Assembly: GCA_025924715.1 (NCBI GenBank)
Contig: JAICHV010000036.1
Coordinates: forward strand, 1-38,117
DNA: 38,117 nt
DNA from: Alphaproteobacteria bacterium
GTDB taxonomy: Bacteria > Pseudomonadota > Alphaproteobacteria > Micropepsales > Micropepsaceae
Reading direction: 5' to 3'
The notes under the pieces were generated by a model, which did no database searches, was not told the DNA's origin, and saw only the letters and a program-made list of their open reading frames with translations. Both the position numbers and the translations under genes were made by a program. Shown here piece by piece: positions 16,015 to 24,585 of the stretch; position 1 is the first letter of the stretch; each line of letters opens with the position of its first letter.

Positions 16015-17555
16015 GTCAGCAAGGCGAACAGCAACCGATGACGGGGGCGCCGCTGGCGATCACGGCGCTGGCCCTGGCGCTCGCCACCTTCATGCAGGTG
16101 CTGGACTCCACCATCGCCAATGTCTCGCTGCCCACCATTGCCGGCAATCTGGGGGTCAGCGCCAACCAGGGCACCTGGGTGATCACCTCCTTTGCGGTGG
16201 CCAATGGCATCGGCGTGCCGCTGACCGGCTGGCTGATGGGCCGTTATGGCGTGGTGCGGACCTTCGTCGCTTCGGTGCTGCTGTTCACCCTGGCCTCGTT
16301 TCTTTGCGGCATTGCCTGGAGCCTTTCCTCGCTGATCGTGTTCCGGGTGCTGCAGGGGGGCGTGTCGGGACCGATGATCCCGGGCTCCCAGGCGCTGCTG
16401 ATCTCGATCTTTCCGCCGCAGAAACGCGCCACCGCGCTCGGCATCTGGTCGATCACCACCTTGGTTGCGCCCGTCTGCGGTCCCATCCTGGGCGGCTTCA
16501 TCTCGGACAATTATCATTGGAGCTGGATATTCCTGATCAATGTGCCGGTCGGATTGCTGGTCTCGGTGTTGTGCTGGCGCAATCTCAAAAGTCGCGAAAC
16601 GCCGACCCGCCGCATCCCCATCGACACCGTGGGGCTGGGACTTTTGATCATTTGGGTGGGGGCGCTGCAGGTGATGCTCGACAGCGGCAAGGATGCCGGC
16701 TGGTTCGAATCCACTCAGATCATCGTGCTGGCGATGATCACCGCCATCGCCTTTTTGTCCTGGCTGATCTGGGAGCTGACCGACGCCCATCCCATCGTCG
16801 ATCTGTCGCTGTTCAAGAACCGCAATTTTGCTTTCGGCACTTTGGCGTTCTGCATGGGGTATGGCGTGTTCTTCGCCAATACCTTGCTAATGCCGCTCTG
16901 GCTCCAGACCCAGGTGGGCTATACTGCCACCTGGGCCGGCTTGGTGGCGGCGCCGCCCGGGGTCATCGCAATTTTGCTGACCCCCATCAGCGCCAAATTG
17001 ATGTCGCGGATCGATTCCCGCTTGATCGCCACCGCCGCCTTCATCGCCTTCGCGGTGTCGTTCTGGATGCGCGCCGGGTTGACCGACCAAGCCTCCTTCT
17101 TCGATTTCATGCTGCCTTTCGCCGTCCAGGGCATCGCCATGGCGACCTTCTTCCTGGCGATGATCACCATCCTGCTCGATGGCGTGCCGCCGCCGCGCAT
17201 TCCGCTGGCTTCGGGCCTGTCGAATTTTGCCCGTATCACCGCCGGCGGCTTCGCCGCCTCGCTCGTCACCACCATATGGGACCGGCGCGAGGCGCTGCAT
17301 CAAAGCCGGCTGGCGGATGGCCTGAGCGCATTCAATCCGATCTTCAACGCGGCGATCGCGGGGATGCACCGGCTGGGATTGCCCGACCTCTCGGCCAAGG
17401 CGGCCCTGGCCCGCATCTTGACCGGCCAGTCTTATATGCTGGCGGCGGACGACATCTTCTATGCCTCGGCTTGGCTGACCGTGATCCTGATCGCCTTGGT
17501 GTGGCTGTGCCGTCCGGCCAAATCCGGCGGCGGCGCGCCGGTCGCCGCCGACTGA
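16011..17555 (+). CDS. emrB: DHA2-family drug:H+ antiporter, EmrB-like
   Basis: 514 residues, 14 predicted membrane helices, major facilitator DHA2 family. Motif C-like and motif A-like segments include LDSTIANVSLPTIAGNLGVS near the N-terminus and GWLMGRYGVVRTF in the loop between helices 2 and 3. ITTLVAPVCGPILGGFISDNYHWSWIFLINVPVG is typical of EmrB. It exports hydrophobic compounds through EmrA and the NodT protein. The start is GTG 16011, overlapping the emrA stop as GTGA. It is the last gene of the MarR operon. Confidence 0.93.
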   Translation: MSQQGEQQPMTGAPLAITALALALATFMQVLDSTIANVSLPTIAGNLGVSANQGTWVITSFAVANGIGVPLTGWLMGRYGVVRTFVASVLLFTLASFLCGIAWSLSSLIVFRVLQGGVSGPMIPGSQALLISIFPPQKRATALGIWSITTLVAPVCGPILGGFISDNYHWSWIFLINVPVGLLVSVLCWRNLKSRETPTRRIPIDTVGLGLLIIWVGALQVMLDSGKDAGWFESTQIIVLAMITAIAFLSWLIWELTDAHPIVDLSLFKNRNFAFGTLAFCMGYGVFFANTLLMPLWLQTQVGYTATWAGLVAAPPGVIAILLTPISAKLMSRIDSRLIATAAFIAFAVSFWMRAGLTDQASFFDFMLPFAVQGIAMATFFLAMITILLDGVPPPRIPLASGLSNFARITAGGFAASLVTTIWDRREALHQSRLADGLSAFNPIFNAAIAGMHRLGLPDLSAKAALARILTGQSYMLAADDIFYASAWLTVILIALVWLCRPAKSGGGAPVAAD

Positions 17556-17605
17556 TCCTTTTCTTGGCCGGTTGACAGAAATCCGTACCCGGACCCAAGT
17601 GGATC

Positions 17606-18613
17606 ATGCCCCGGGGCACCCTGATTCGCCGGCTAGAACTGCTCGTCCGCCGTCACGGCGGCGACGGGGCTTTCGTCTGCCTGCTGATCCTGGGCCTAGC
17701 CGTCGGCGGCGCACCGGCGCTGACGGGCCTGGGATATTTCGCGCAAAGCTTGACGCCGGGCATGGCGGCCCAGGCATCGGGTGAGCCGATGCAGCGCGAC
17801 ACCGCCCGCCTGGCGGTCCCCGGCTTTCCGGGCGCCCATTATTCGCCGCAGGTTTTGTTCCCGGTGCAGAGCCGCGGCATTCCCGCTTGGCTGCATCCGG
17901 TCAGCGAAACCCCGGTTACAACGCCGTCCCTCGCGCGCCCCGTCATCGCCATCTGTATCGACGATCTGGGCGAGGACATTGCCGGCACCGACAAGGCGAT
18001 GGCGCTGCCCAAACAGGTGGCGCTCTCCTTCCTGCCCTATGCGCAGACCACGGCTTTCCTGGCGGCGGAAGCGGCGCGCAAAGGCCATGAGATTCTCGCC
18101 CATGTCCCCATGCAGGCGATTGGCGCCATCGATCCAGGCCCGATGAGTCTGAAAACCGGCGCGCCCGATATCGCCCAGCGCCTGGACTGGAATCTGGCGC
18201 GGGTGCCCGGGCTGATCGGCATCAACAATCACGAAGGCAGCAAATTCACCGCCGATGCCGCTTCGCTGACGCCGGTTGCCCAAGCCCTGGCGGCGCGCCA
18301 TCTGTTCTTTTTCGACTCGCGCACCGGTGCCGATTCCAAGGTGGTGGCGGTGGCGCATCGCTTCGGCGTCGCCAGCGCCGGACGTGACATCTTTCTCGAC
18401 GATACCGCCAGCGAGAGCGAGATCCGCAAGCAATTGGCGGCCCTTGTGGCCACCGCCCGCAGCCAAGGCGTCGCCATCGCCATCGGCCACCCGCACGACC
18501 TGACATTGCAAGTGCTGGCCGGATGGCTGGCCCAGGATCATGGCGTGACCCTGATTCCGCTCAGCGAGGCGATCCGCCTGAAAACCGGGGATCAGGCGCT
18601 GGCCGCGCGCTGA
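17606..18613 (+). CDS. Divergent polysaccharide deacetylase family protein (YibQ type)
   Basis: 335 residues: one N-terminal membrane segment (about 22-45) followed by a periplasmic domain from about residue 110. PVIAICIDDLGEDIAGTDKAM, SFLPYAQ, GHEILAHVPMQ, GINNHEGSKFT, FFFDSRTGADS and IAIGHPHDLTL are the ordered motifs of the divergent polysaccharide deacetylase (DUF610/YibQ) family. Members have an NodB-like barrel; enzymatic activity is not well established. Residues before 110 are low-complexity linker. The start has only a weak AAGTGGA ribosome site. It follows emrB by 50 bp and could be read from the same transcript. Confidence 0.85.
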   Translation: MPRGTLIRRLELLVRRHGGDGAFVCLLILGLAVGGAPALTGLGYFAQSLTPGMAAQASGEPMQRDTARLAVPGFPGAHYSPQVLFPVQSRGIPAWLHPVSETPVTTPSLARPVIAICIDDLGEDIAGTDKAMALPKQVALSFLPYAQTTAFLAAEAARKGHEILAHVPMQAIGAIDPGPMSLKTGAPDIAQRLDWNLARVPGLIGINNHEGSKFTADAASLTPVAQALAARHLFFFDSRTGADSKVVAVAHRFGVASAGRDIFLDDTASESEIRKQLAALVATARSQGVAIAIGHPHDLTLQVLAGWLAQDHGVTLIPLSEAIRLKTGDQALAAR

Positions 18614-18721
18614 TTGTGGCAAAAGCGGGAGAGCAATTGTGGCGCAAAAAAGAGTTGCATAAGGGGCGAAGAAAAACCGCGCTTTGTTCGTTTCCACTGG
18701 GAACACAATGCGAGGGCCCCA

Positions 18722-19159
18722 ATGTCTCAATCGCTCAAGCTTCTGACGGGCGCTGCTTTTTGCGCCGTGTTTTTCACCACCGCCGCGCCTGCCCAGCAAG
18801 TGGCCGCGATCGCGCCCGCCGCTCCGGCCGAGCGCACTTATATGGTGTTCTTCGAGACCGGAAAATCCGCTCTGGCGCCCGAGGGGCGTGAGATTCTTCG
18901 CGATGCCGCGGTGGCGGCGCGCGGCATGCCGGTGGCACAGGTCCGCGTCATGGTGCCGGGTGAGGGCAGCAATCCCGCCGCCTTGGCGCAAAGCCGGGCC
19001 CGGTCGGTAAAGACGGAACTGGTTCAGGCAGGGCTGAAGCCCGACGCCATCCAGATTGGGGGACAGCCCGCGCCCGTCGCGGCGCCGGTCGATCCCAGCC
19101 TGCAGCAATGGCTGGACCGGCGCGCAGTGATCGTGCTGTCGAACAACCAGACGTCCTAG
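18722..19159 (+). CDS. Small secreted OmpA-like domain protein
   Basis: 145 residues with a signal peptide (cleavage near TAAPAQQ, about residue 22) and one OmpA C-terminal-like domain: YMVFFETGKSALAPEGREIL, then VRVMVPGEGSNPAALAQSRARSVKTELVQAGLKPDAIQIGG, ending DRRAVIVL. The usual peptidoglycan-contact residues are only partly conserved (the loop reads EGSNPAALAQSRARSVK), so murein binding is uncertain. ATG 18722 is chosen because GAGGG precedes it and a proper signal peptide follows; an upstream in-frame extension would spoil the signal. Its stop codon is the first TAG of a palindromic repeat. Confidence 0.75.
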   Translation: MSQSLKLLTGAAFCAVFFTTAAPAQQVAAIAPAAPAERTYMVFFETGKSALAPEGREILRDAAVAARGMPVAQVRVMVPGEGSNPAALAQSRARSVKTELVQAGLKPDAIQIGGQPAPVAAPVDPSLQQWLDRRAVIVLSNNQTS

Positions 19160-19221
19160 AGCGGTTCCAGGAAAAGTGTGCAGCGCTTGTCGTCCGGAAC
19201 CGCGACAAACAAATACTCTAG
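19157..19221. repeat. Intergenic palindromic repeat between convergent genes
   Basis: Terminal TAGAG (19157-19161) is mirrored by CTCTA (19216-19220). Inside lies GCGGTTCC (19161-19168) with its complement GGAACCGC (19196-19203). The core AAAAGTGTGCAGCG is shared with the copy at 1-58. It occupies the whole gap between the OmpA-like gene and trpE, so it may serve as a bidirectional terminator. The pattern matches a repeat type widespread between alphaproteobacterial genes. Confidence 0.75.
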
Positions 19222-19224
19222 AAA

Positions 19225-20769
19225 TTACTGGCCGCGCTTCGCCCGGCTGGCGAAGCGCGCCGCTTCTTCCGCCGCGGCCATCAGCGCGCGCGCCTTGTTG
19301 ACGGTCTCTTGATATTCGGCCTCCGGGTCGCTGTCCGCCACCACCCCGCCCCCGGCCTGCACATACATCACCCCGTCCTTGACGACGGCAGTGCGCAGGA
19401 TGATCGCAGTATCCATCGAGCCGTCGGCGGCGAAATAGCCCACTGCGCCACCATAGGGCCCGCGCTTTTCGGGCTCGAACTCATCGATGATTTCCATGGC
19501 GCGGATTTTGGGCGCGCCCGACAGCGTGCCGGCCGGCAGTCCCGCCGCCAGCGCATCGACCGCATCCAAGCCGGGGCGGATATCGCCTTCGACATTGGAC
19601 ACCAGATGCATCACATGGCTGTAGCGTTCGATGAAAAAGGAATCGGTGACTTTCACGCTGCCAGTTTGCGCCACCCGCCCCACATCGTTGCGGCCCAGAT
19701 CGACCAGCATCAAATGCTCGGCGCGCTCCTTGGCGTCGTTCATCAATTCCGCGGCCAGGGCGCCATCCTGCTGCGGTGAGGCGCCGCGCGGCCTGGTGCC
19801 GGCGATGGGCCGGATGGTGACTTTGCCGCCCCGCAGGGCGACCAGGATTTCGGGACTGGAGCCGACAATGGCAAAGCCCGGCAGCGCGAGATAATAAAGA
19901 TAGGGCGAGGGATTGAGCCGGCGCAGGGCGCGATAGAGCGAAAAGGAGGGAAGGGTGAAGCGGCGGCGGAACCGCTGGCTTGGCACCACCTGAAAAATAT
20001 CGCCCGCCTTGATATATTCCTTAGCCCGCGCCACCACGTCCAAATATTCGGCCTTGGTCAGGTTGGATTCCACCGCGCCCGCCTCGATAGAATCCGTCGG
20101 ACCTTCGCCGTCATGCGGCAGCGCCAAAGGTCGTTCCAGCAGATCGACGATTTCCTGCAAACGTTCCTCGGCCTGGACATAAGCGGCGCGGGCAGAGATT
20201 TGCGCATCGGGCCAGACGGGCGTGACGATGGTGACTTCATCGCGCACCGAATCGAAGATCGCGGTGATGGTCGGCCGGGTCAGGATCGCGTCCGGCAGGC
20301 CAAGCCGGTCCGGCGGCGGCGCCGGCAATTCCTCGACCAGCCGCACCATGTCATAGCCCAGATAACCGAACAGCCCCACCGCCATGGGCGGCAATCCGGC
20401 CGGCAGGGTCATGCGGATTTGCGCATGCAGGGCGCGCAGCGATTGCAGCGGCCGATCGGCATGTTCGGCGGGCACGAAGCGATGGGGATCGTGCCGCGCC
20501 CCGCGATTGATCTCGCATTTGCCGTCCTTGCAGCGCCAGATCAGATCGGGGTTCAGAGCGATGATCGAATAGCGGCCGCGGCTTTCGCCGCCCTGAACGC
20601 TTTCAAACAGGAAAGCGTTGTCGCGCGATCCCTTGGCGGCATCGAAAGCCAGCTTCAGATAGGCCGAGACGGGCGTCTCCAGATCGGCGACCAGCTTGCG
20701 ATAAACCGCAGCTGCCCGCCCTTCACCATAGGCGCGCGAAAACGCCTCGAAATCCGGCGCCGCCGTCAC
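19225..20769 (-). CDS. trpE: Anthranilate synthase component I
   Basis: 514 residues. It makes anthranilate from chorismate, the first step of tryptophan synthesis, using ammonia supplied by TrpG. The C-terminal chorismate-binding domain carries KAGDIFQVVPSQRF, GTRPRGA, LVDLGRNDVGRVA, YSHVMHLVSNVEG and AGTLSGAPKIRAMEIIDEFE. The N-terminal FESVQGGE segment fits the tryptophan feedback site (LLES in enterics). It starts with GTG at 20769, overlapping the ppiD stop as GTGA, and has no leader peptide of its own. trpG does not follow; a repeat and a convergent gene do. Confidence 0.97.
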   Translation of the reverse strand: MTAAPDFEAFSRAYGEGRAAAVYRKLVADLETPVSAYLKLAFDAAKGSRDNAFLFESVQGGESRGRYSIIALNPDLIWRCKDGKCEINRGARHDPHRFVPAEHADRPLQSLRALHAQIRMTLPAGLPPMAVGLFGYLGYDMVRLVEELPAPPPDRLGLPDAILTRPTITAIFDSVRDEVTIVTPVWPDAQISARAAYVQAEERLQEIVDLLERPLALPHDGEGPTDSIEAGAVESNLTKAEYLDVVARAKEYIKAGDIFQVVPSQRFRRRFTLPSFSLYRALRRLNPSPYLYYLALPGFAIVGSSPEILVALRGGKVTIRPIAGTRPRGASPQQDGALAAELMNDAKERAEHLMLVDLGRNDVGRVAQTGSVKVTDSFFIERYSHVMHLVSNVEGDIRPGLDAVDALAAGLPAGTLSGAPKIRAMEIIDEFEPEKRGPYGGAVGYFAADGSMDTAIILRTAVVKDGVMYVQAGGGVVADSDPEAEYQETVNKARALMAAAEEAARFASRAKRGQ

Positions 20770-22655
20770 TGAGCGCCGCCGGTAACCGATTGCAGATTGC
20801 GCTGATCGATCTTCACGCCTTGCTGAAGCCGCACGGCATTCTCGAAGCCGGTGGCGAGATCGCCGGCGGCATTGTGCGAAAGCTGCGCCCGGGCGGCGGC
20901 AAGCTGGGCCTGCAAGGGCGGCGTGAGCTCATGGCTGATGCCGGTGAGCTGGGCGATGATGACGTTGTTGCCCTGCGGCGCCATGGAGATGCCGCCGGGA
21001 GCGGTGCTGAACAGGCGCTGCACCAGTTCCGCCGAGAAGGTGGTGTCGGCGGTCTGGCGGGTGAGGCCGGGGCTGTGCTGCACCGGCACCTTCAGGCTTT
21101 TGGCGATGCCGGCGAGGCTCTTCTCGCGTTGCGCCTGGTTTGCCAATTCACCGACCTTCTTGATCAACAACTGATGCTGCTGGTCGGCCAGCCAGGCGGC
21201 GCTCGCCTCGGCGCGCACCTGGTCCAAGGTCTTCGGCTTGGGCGGGGTGTGGCCGGTGACCTTGAGGGCATAATATTCGCCGCTCTTGGCCTGGAAGGGA
21301 TCGACATCGTCGCCTTCCTGGGCGGCGAAAGCCTGGGTGAGGAATTCCGGATCCGCGGGCAGGCCCGCGATCTTAGCCCCATCCGGGCCGGCGCCGGTCT
21401 GGTCGACGGCGGCAAGATGGCCGCTCTTCATGCCTGCCTTTTTTGCCGCCTCGGCGATATCGGCGCCGCTGCTGCGGGCATCCGAATAGGCGTTGATCAC
21501 GTCGATCAGCTTGGCCGAGGCCAATTGCACCGCCAGATTCTTCTTGATGGTGTCATGCACCTCGGCCAGCGGATGGTTCACCGCCGGCACGATCTTGGTG
21601 ACCCGCATCAGGACAAAGCCGCCGATCGCGCCTTTCACCGGCTGACTGACTTCGCCTTCCTTCAGCGAGAAAGCGGCATCGGCGCGGGCGCTGTCGCCCA
21701 GATCGCTCTTGGCCAACGCCCCGATGGCCAGATCCGCGGGCTTGACTTTGCGCTCGGCGGCCAATTGCTCAAAGCTTTCGCCTTTGTCCAGCTTGGCGCG
21801 CGCGGCTTTGGCCTCGGCCTCGGTGGGAAATTCCAGTTGCTGGATCTCGCGCCTTTCGGGGACCTGGTAGGTCGCCTTATGGGCTTCGTAATCCTGGGCG
21901 ATCATCTTCTCGCTGACATTGACCTGGCCGGCAAGATCGTCGGGACCGATCATGGCGTAATCCACGGTGCGATATTCCGGCGTCGAGAAGCGTTCGGGAT
22001 GATCTTTGACATAAGCCGCCAGCACGCTGTCGGAAGGCGGCGGAACGGGGCCGACCGCATCGGGCATGACGACCACATAATCGGCCGCCCGCCTTTCGGT
22101 GAGATAGAGGAACAGGGCCTTGGCATAGCCTTCCGGCAGGACGAAACCATGCTGGACCGCGTTGATCACCTGGTCGCCCAGCATGTCCTTGCGGGTTTCG
22201 TCCAGATATTCGTCTTCGGTATAGCCGGCGCCCTGCAGCAGGCGCAGGAATTCATTATGGTCGAACTGACCATTGGCGCCCTGGAAACTTGGCACGGCGC
22301 GCACATTGGCGGCGACAAGCGAATCCGGCACCGTCAGATGCATGCGTTTGGCGGCGTTGATCAGCGCGGTACGGCTGATCATCTGCTGCAAGGCCGACAT
22401 GCCCAGGCCCATGCGCTGCGCCATCTCGGGGGTGATTTCGGTTCCCATCTGCTGGCTCTGGTTGCGGACGAAATTGCGGTAATTGCGCTGGAAGCTGGCG
22501 CTGTCGATCTCAGTCGAACCCACCGTGGCGACGGCCGAAGACGATGAGCCGGTGAACACATCGGCAATGCCCCAGAAGATGAATCCCACCGCCAGGGCGC
22601 CCATCAAAATCGTGGCGACCCAGGACTTGGAAAGCTGGTGCATCCATTGAATCAT
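20766..22655 (-). CDS. ppiD: Periplasmic peptidyl-prolyl isomerase, PpiD/SurA-like
   Basis: 629 residues. One N-terminal membrane anchor (about 12-34, VATILMGALAVGFIFWGIADVF) is followed by a SurA-like N-terminal chaperone region (about 40-190, with FQRNYRNFVRNQSQQMGTEITPEMAQRMGLG) and a parvulin domain (about 240-370, with VPERREIQQLEFPTEAEAKAARAKLDKGESFEQLAAE). It acts as a periplasmic foldase near the Sec translocon. trpE is cotranscribed downstream, an arrangement seen in other alphaproteobacteria. It is divergent from tpiA across a 123-bp region. Confidence 0.92.
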   Translation of the reverse strand: MIQWMHQLSKSWVATILMGALAVGFIFWGIADVFTGSSSSAVATVGSTEIDSASFQRNYRNFVRNQSQQMGTEITPEMAQRMGLGMSALQQMISRTALINAAKRMHLTVPDSLVAANVRAVPSFQGANGQFDHNEFLRLLQGAGYTEDEYLDETRKDMLGDQVINAVQHGFVLPEGYAKALFLYLTERRAADYVVVMPDAVGPVPPPSDSVLAAYVKDHPERFSTPEYRTVDYAMIGPDDLAGQVNVSEKMIAQDYEAHKATYQVPERREIQQLEFPTEAEAKAARAKLDKGESFEQLAAERKVKPADLAIGALAKSDLGDSARADAAFSLKEGEVSQPVKGAIGGFVLMRVTKIVPAVNHPLAEVHDTIKKNLAVQLASAKLIDVINAYSDARSSGADIAEAAKKAGMKSGHLAAVDQTGAGPDGAKIAGLPADPEFLTQAFAAQEGDDVDPFQAKSGEYYALKVTGHTPPKPKTLDQVRAEASAAWLADQQHQLLIKKVGELANQAQREKSLAGIAKSLKVPVQHSPGLTRQTADTTFSAELVQRLFSTAPGGISMAPQGNNVIIAQLTGISHELTPPLQAQLAAARAQLSHNAAGDLATGFENAVRLQQGVKIDQRNLQSVTGGAQ

Positions 22656-22778
22656 CGTTTTTCGTCCGTATCCGTGCGCTTAAGCGGTTTTGTGAAAATG
22701 GCGGCGGATGATAGGGAGGGGGCGGGGTAAGGGCAAGCCGGCAAAGGCAGGCCAAAACCTCAAACATTCGAGGGACTT

Positions 22779-23519
22779 GTGCGACAACTGGTGGCCGGAA
22801 ACTGGAAGATGAATGGGCTGGGCGCGGACCTGGCCGAACTGGAAGCGCTCAAACCCGCCATGCCCGGTGCGGCTTGCGAGGTGGCGGTCTGCCCACCCGC
22901 CACGTTATTGGCGCGCGCCGCCTGGATCGCCAAGGGCGCCGTGGCGCTGGGCGGCCAGGATTGTCATGCTGAGGCGGCCGGGGCCTTCACCGGCGATGTC
23001 TCGGCGGAAATGCTCAAGGACGCGGGCGCCGCTTACGTCATTGTCGGCCATTCCGAGCGCCGCCAATATCACGGCGAAACCGATGCGCAGGTGGCGGCCA
23101 AGGCCCAAGCCGCCTGGCGGGCGGGACTCCATGCCATCATCTGCATCGGCGAAAGCGAGGCTCAGCGCGACAGCGGCCAAGCATCTGAGATCTGTCATCG
23201 CCAGATCGAAGGCAGCGTCCCCCTCGAAGCCGATGGCGCCAACACCGCCATCGCCTATGAGCCGATCTGGGCGATCGGCACCGGCAAAACCGCAACCTGT
23301 GACGACATCGCCGCCATGCATCGCCATATCCGCGGGTGCCTGGTCGAACGACTGGGACCCAAATCCGCCGGCATCCGTATCCTTTATGGCGGCTCGGTTA
23401 AGCCTGCCAATGCCGCGGAAATCCTGGCCCTGGACGATGTCGGGGGGGCGCTGGTGGGCGGCGCAAGCCTGAAAGCGCAGGACTTTTTGGCCATCATCGC
23501 GGCAGCAAGAAAGACTTAA
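22779..23519 (+). CDS. tpiA: Triosephosphate isomerase
   Basis: 246 residues, a TIM barrel that interconverts dihydroxyacetone phosphate and glyceraldehyde 3-phosphate. Active-site segments are GNWKMNG near the N-terminus (Asn and Lys), VGHSERR (catalytic His) and AYEPIWAIGTGKTA (catalytic Glu with loop 6), then LYGGSVKPANA and GGALVGGASL for phosphate binding. The start is GTG 22779 with GAGGG upstream. It is divergent from ppiD. In many alphaproteobacteria secG follows directly; here four accessory genes intervene. Confidence 0.98.
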   Translation: MRQLVAGNWKMNGLGADLAELEALKPAMPGAACEVAVCPPATLLARAAWIAKGAVALGGQDCHAEAAGAFTGDVSAEMLKDAGAAYVIVGHSERRQYHGETDAQVAAKAQAAWRAGLHAIICIGESEAQRDSGQASEICHRQIEGSVPLEADGANTAIAYEPIWAIGTGKTATCDDIAAMHRHIRGCLVERLGPKSAGIRILYGGSVKPANAAEILALDDVGGALVGGASLKAQDFLAIIAAARKT

Positions 23520-23542
23520 CTAAATCTCTCGACCTTTCCTTA

Positions 23543-23565
23543 ACGCGAGGACGGCATCCTTGCGT
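23543..23565 (+). terminator. Possible terminator hairpin after tpiA
   Basis: ACGCGAGGA (23543-23551), loop CGGCA, TCCTTGCGT (23557-23565): a 9-bp stem with one G-U pair, located 24 nt after the tpiA stop. The following bases (TCAAATAG) have no T-run. It could separate tpiA from the receiver-protein gene. Confidence 0.4.
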
Positions 23566-23586
23566 TCAAATAGAGAAGGGTGGGGT

Positions 23587-24537
23587 ATGGCACGTCTGTC
23601 GTATGACAGCGTGGAAGCGCTGATCTACGATCCGGTGTCGGCAAACCGCACCGCGACGCGGGCTGCGCTTTACGCTATCGGATTTCGCCGAACCGAGACC
23701 GTGTCGACTCTGGAAGCGATGATCGAGTCGATCCAGAAAGGCGCGCCCGACATCGTGCTGTGCGAAGCCCAGGGCGCGGTCGAGGAACTGTGCAGCGCCG
23801 TGCAGCAGCTCCGCCAGGGTTCCGCCGGTTACAATCCTTTCATCGTCATCATCGTCACCGCCTGGGAAAAAAGCTCCAGCCTGATCACCCGGGTGGTTAA
23901 TTCGGGGGCAGACGATCTGTTGCTGCGGCCCTTTTCGACCGCGCTGCTCGGCAGCCGCATCGAAGCCCATATCGACCGCCGCAAGGGTTTCGTCATCACC
24001 ACCGATTATGTCGGCCCCGACCGCGGCCGCGGCCAGTCGCAGGGCACATCGGCGCCGCTGTTCGATCCCCCCAATTCGCTGAAGATGAAGGCGAAGGAAA
24101 AACTCACCTCCGACATTATCGCCAAGCGCCTGGACGGCGAGCTCAAAGTGGCGCGCGACAAGCTGACGGCGGAAAAATTGCGGCGCGATTCCTTCCAGAT
24201 CTGCGTGCTGTGGCGGCTGATGCAGGAACAACCCGCAGGCGCCCTGCAGATTTCGGTCGACCTGGCCAAACTGACCAATCTGGCGCGTTCGATCGATCGG
24301 CGCTGCCGCGATACCGAGTTCGACTCCGCGGTGAGCTGGTGCGATTCGGTCCTGGCGGCCTGCGAAGGCCTGCATCTGGGCGTCGACCGCAATGCCTCGA
24401 TGCATCTGCTGGGTCACGCTGCCCTCAACCTGCACCAGATTTTCTTCCCGGAAAAATCGCCCGCGGAACAGCTCAGCGAAATCGACGCCACCGTCGCCAT
24501 CATCCGGACGCGAAACCAGCCGGCCATCGCCTCTTAA
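23587..24537 (+). CDS. Degenerate receiver-domain protein with helical C-terminal region
   Basis: 316 residues. Residues 1 to about 130 read as a CheY-like receiver: ALIYDPVSANRTATRAAL, PDIVLCEAQG, PFIVIIVTAWE and GADDLLLRPFS. The phosphoacceptor Asp is Glu60, the acidic pocket pair is reduced to Asp15, and the conserved Lys is Arg114, while Thr91 is kept. It is therefore unlikely to be phosphorylated normally. The rest (about 170-316) is mostly helical, with a charged coil at 165-200 and no DNA-binding or enzymatic motif that I recognise. ATG 23587 has GAAGGGTGGGG upstream. A small membrane protein gene follows 48 bp later. Confidence 0.75.
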   Translation: MARLSYDSVEALIYDPVSANRTATRAALYAIGFRRTETVSTLEAMIESIQKGAPDIVLCEAQGAVEELCSAVQQLRQGSAGYNPFIVIIVTAWEKSSSLITRVVNSGADDLLLRPFSTALLGSRIEAHIDRRKGFVITTDYVGPDRGRGQSQGTSAPLFDPPNSLKMKAKEKLTSDIIAKRLDGELKVARDKLTAEKLRRDSFQICVLWRLMQEQPAGALQISVDLAKLTNLARSIDRRCRDTEFDSAVSWCDSVLAACEGLHLGVDRNASMHLLGHAALNLHQIFFPEKSPAEQLSEIDATVAIIRTRNQPAIAS

Positions 24538-24585
24538 CGCCGTCCACTGCTCCCCCGGGCATCCGAAAAAGGAGGGATCGGTCGA

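Noticed and set aside
20790..22547. A 585-codon open frame on the plus strand opposite ppiD
   Set aside because: It is antisense to ppiD, which has a membrane anchor and parvulin domain; this frame has no recognisable domain or start signal.
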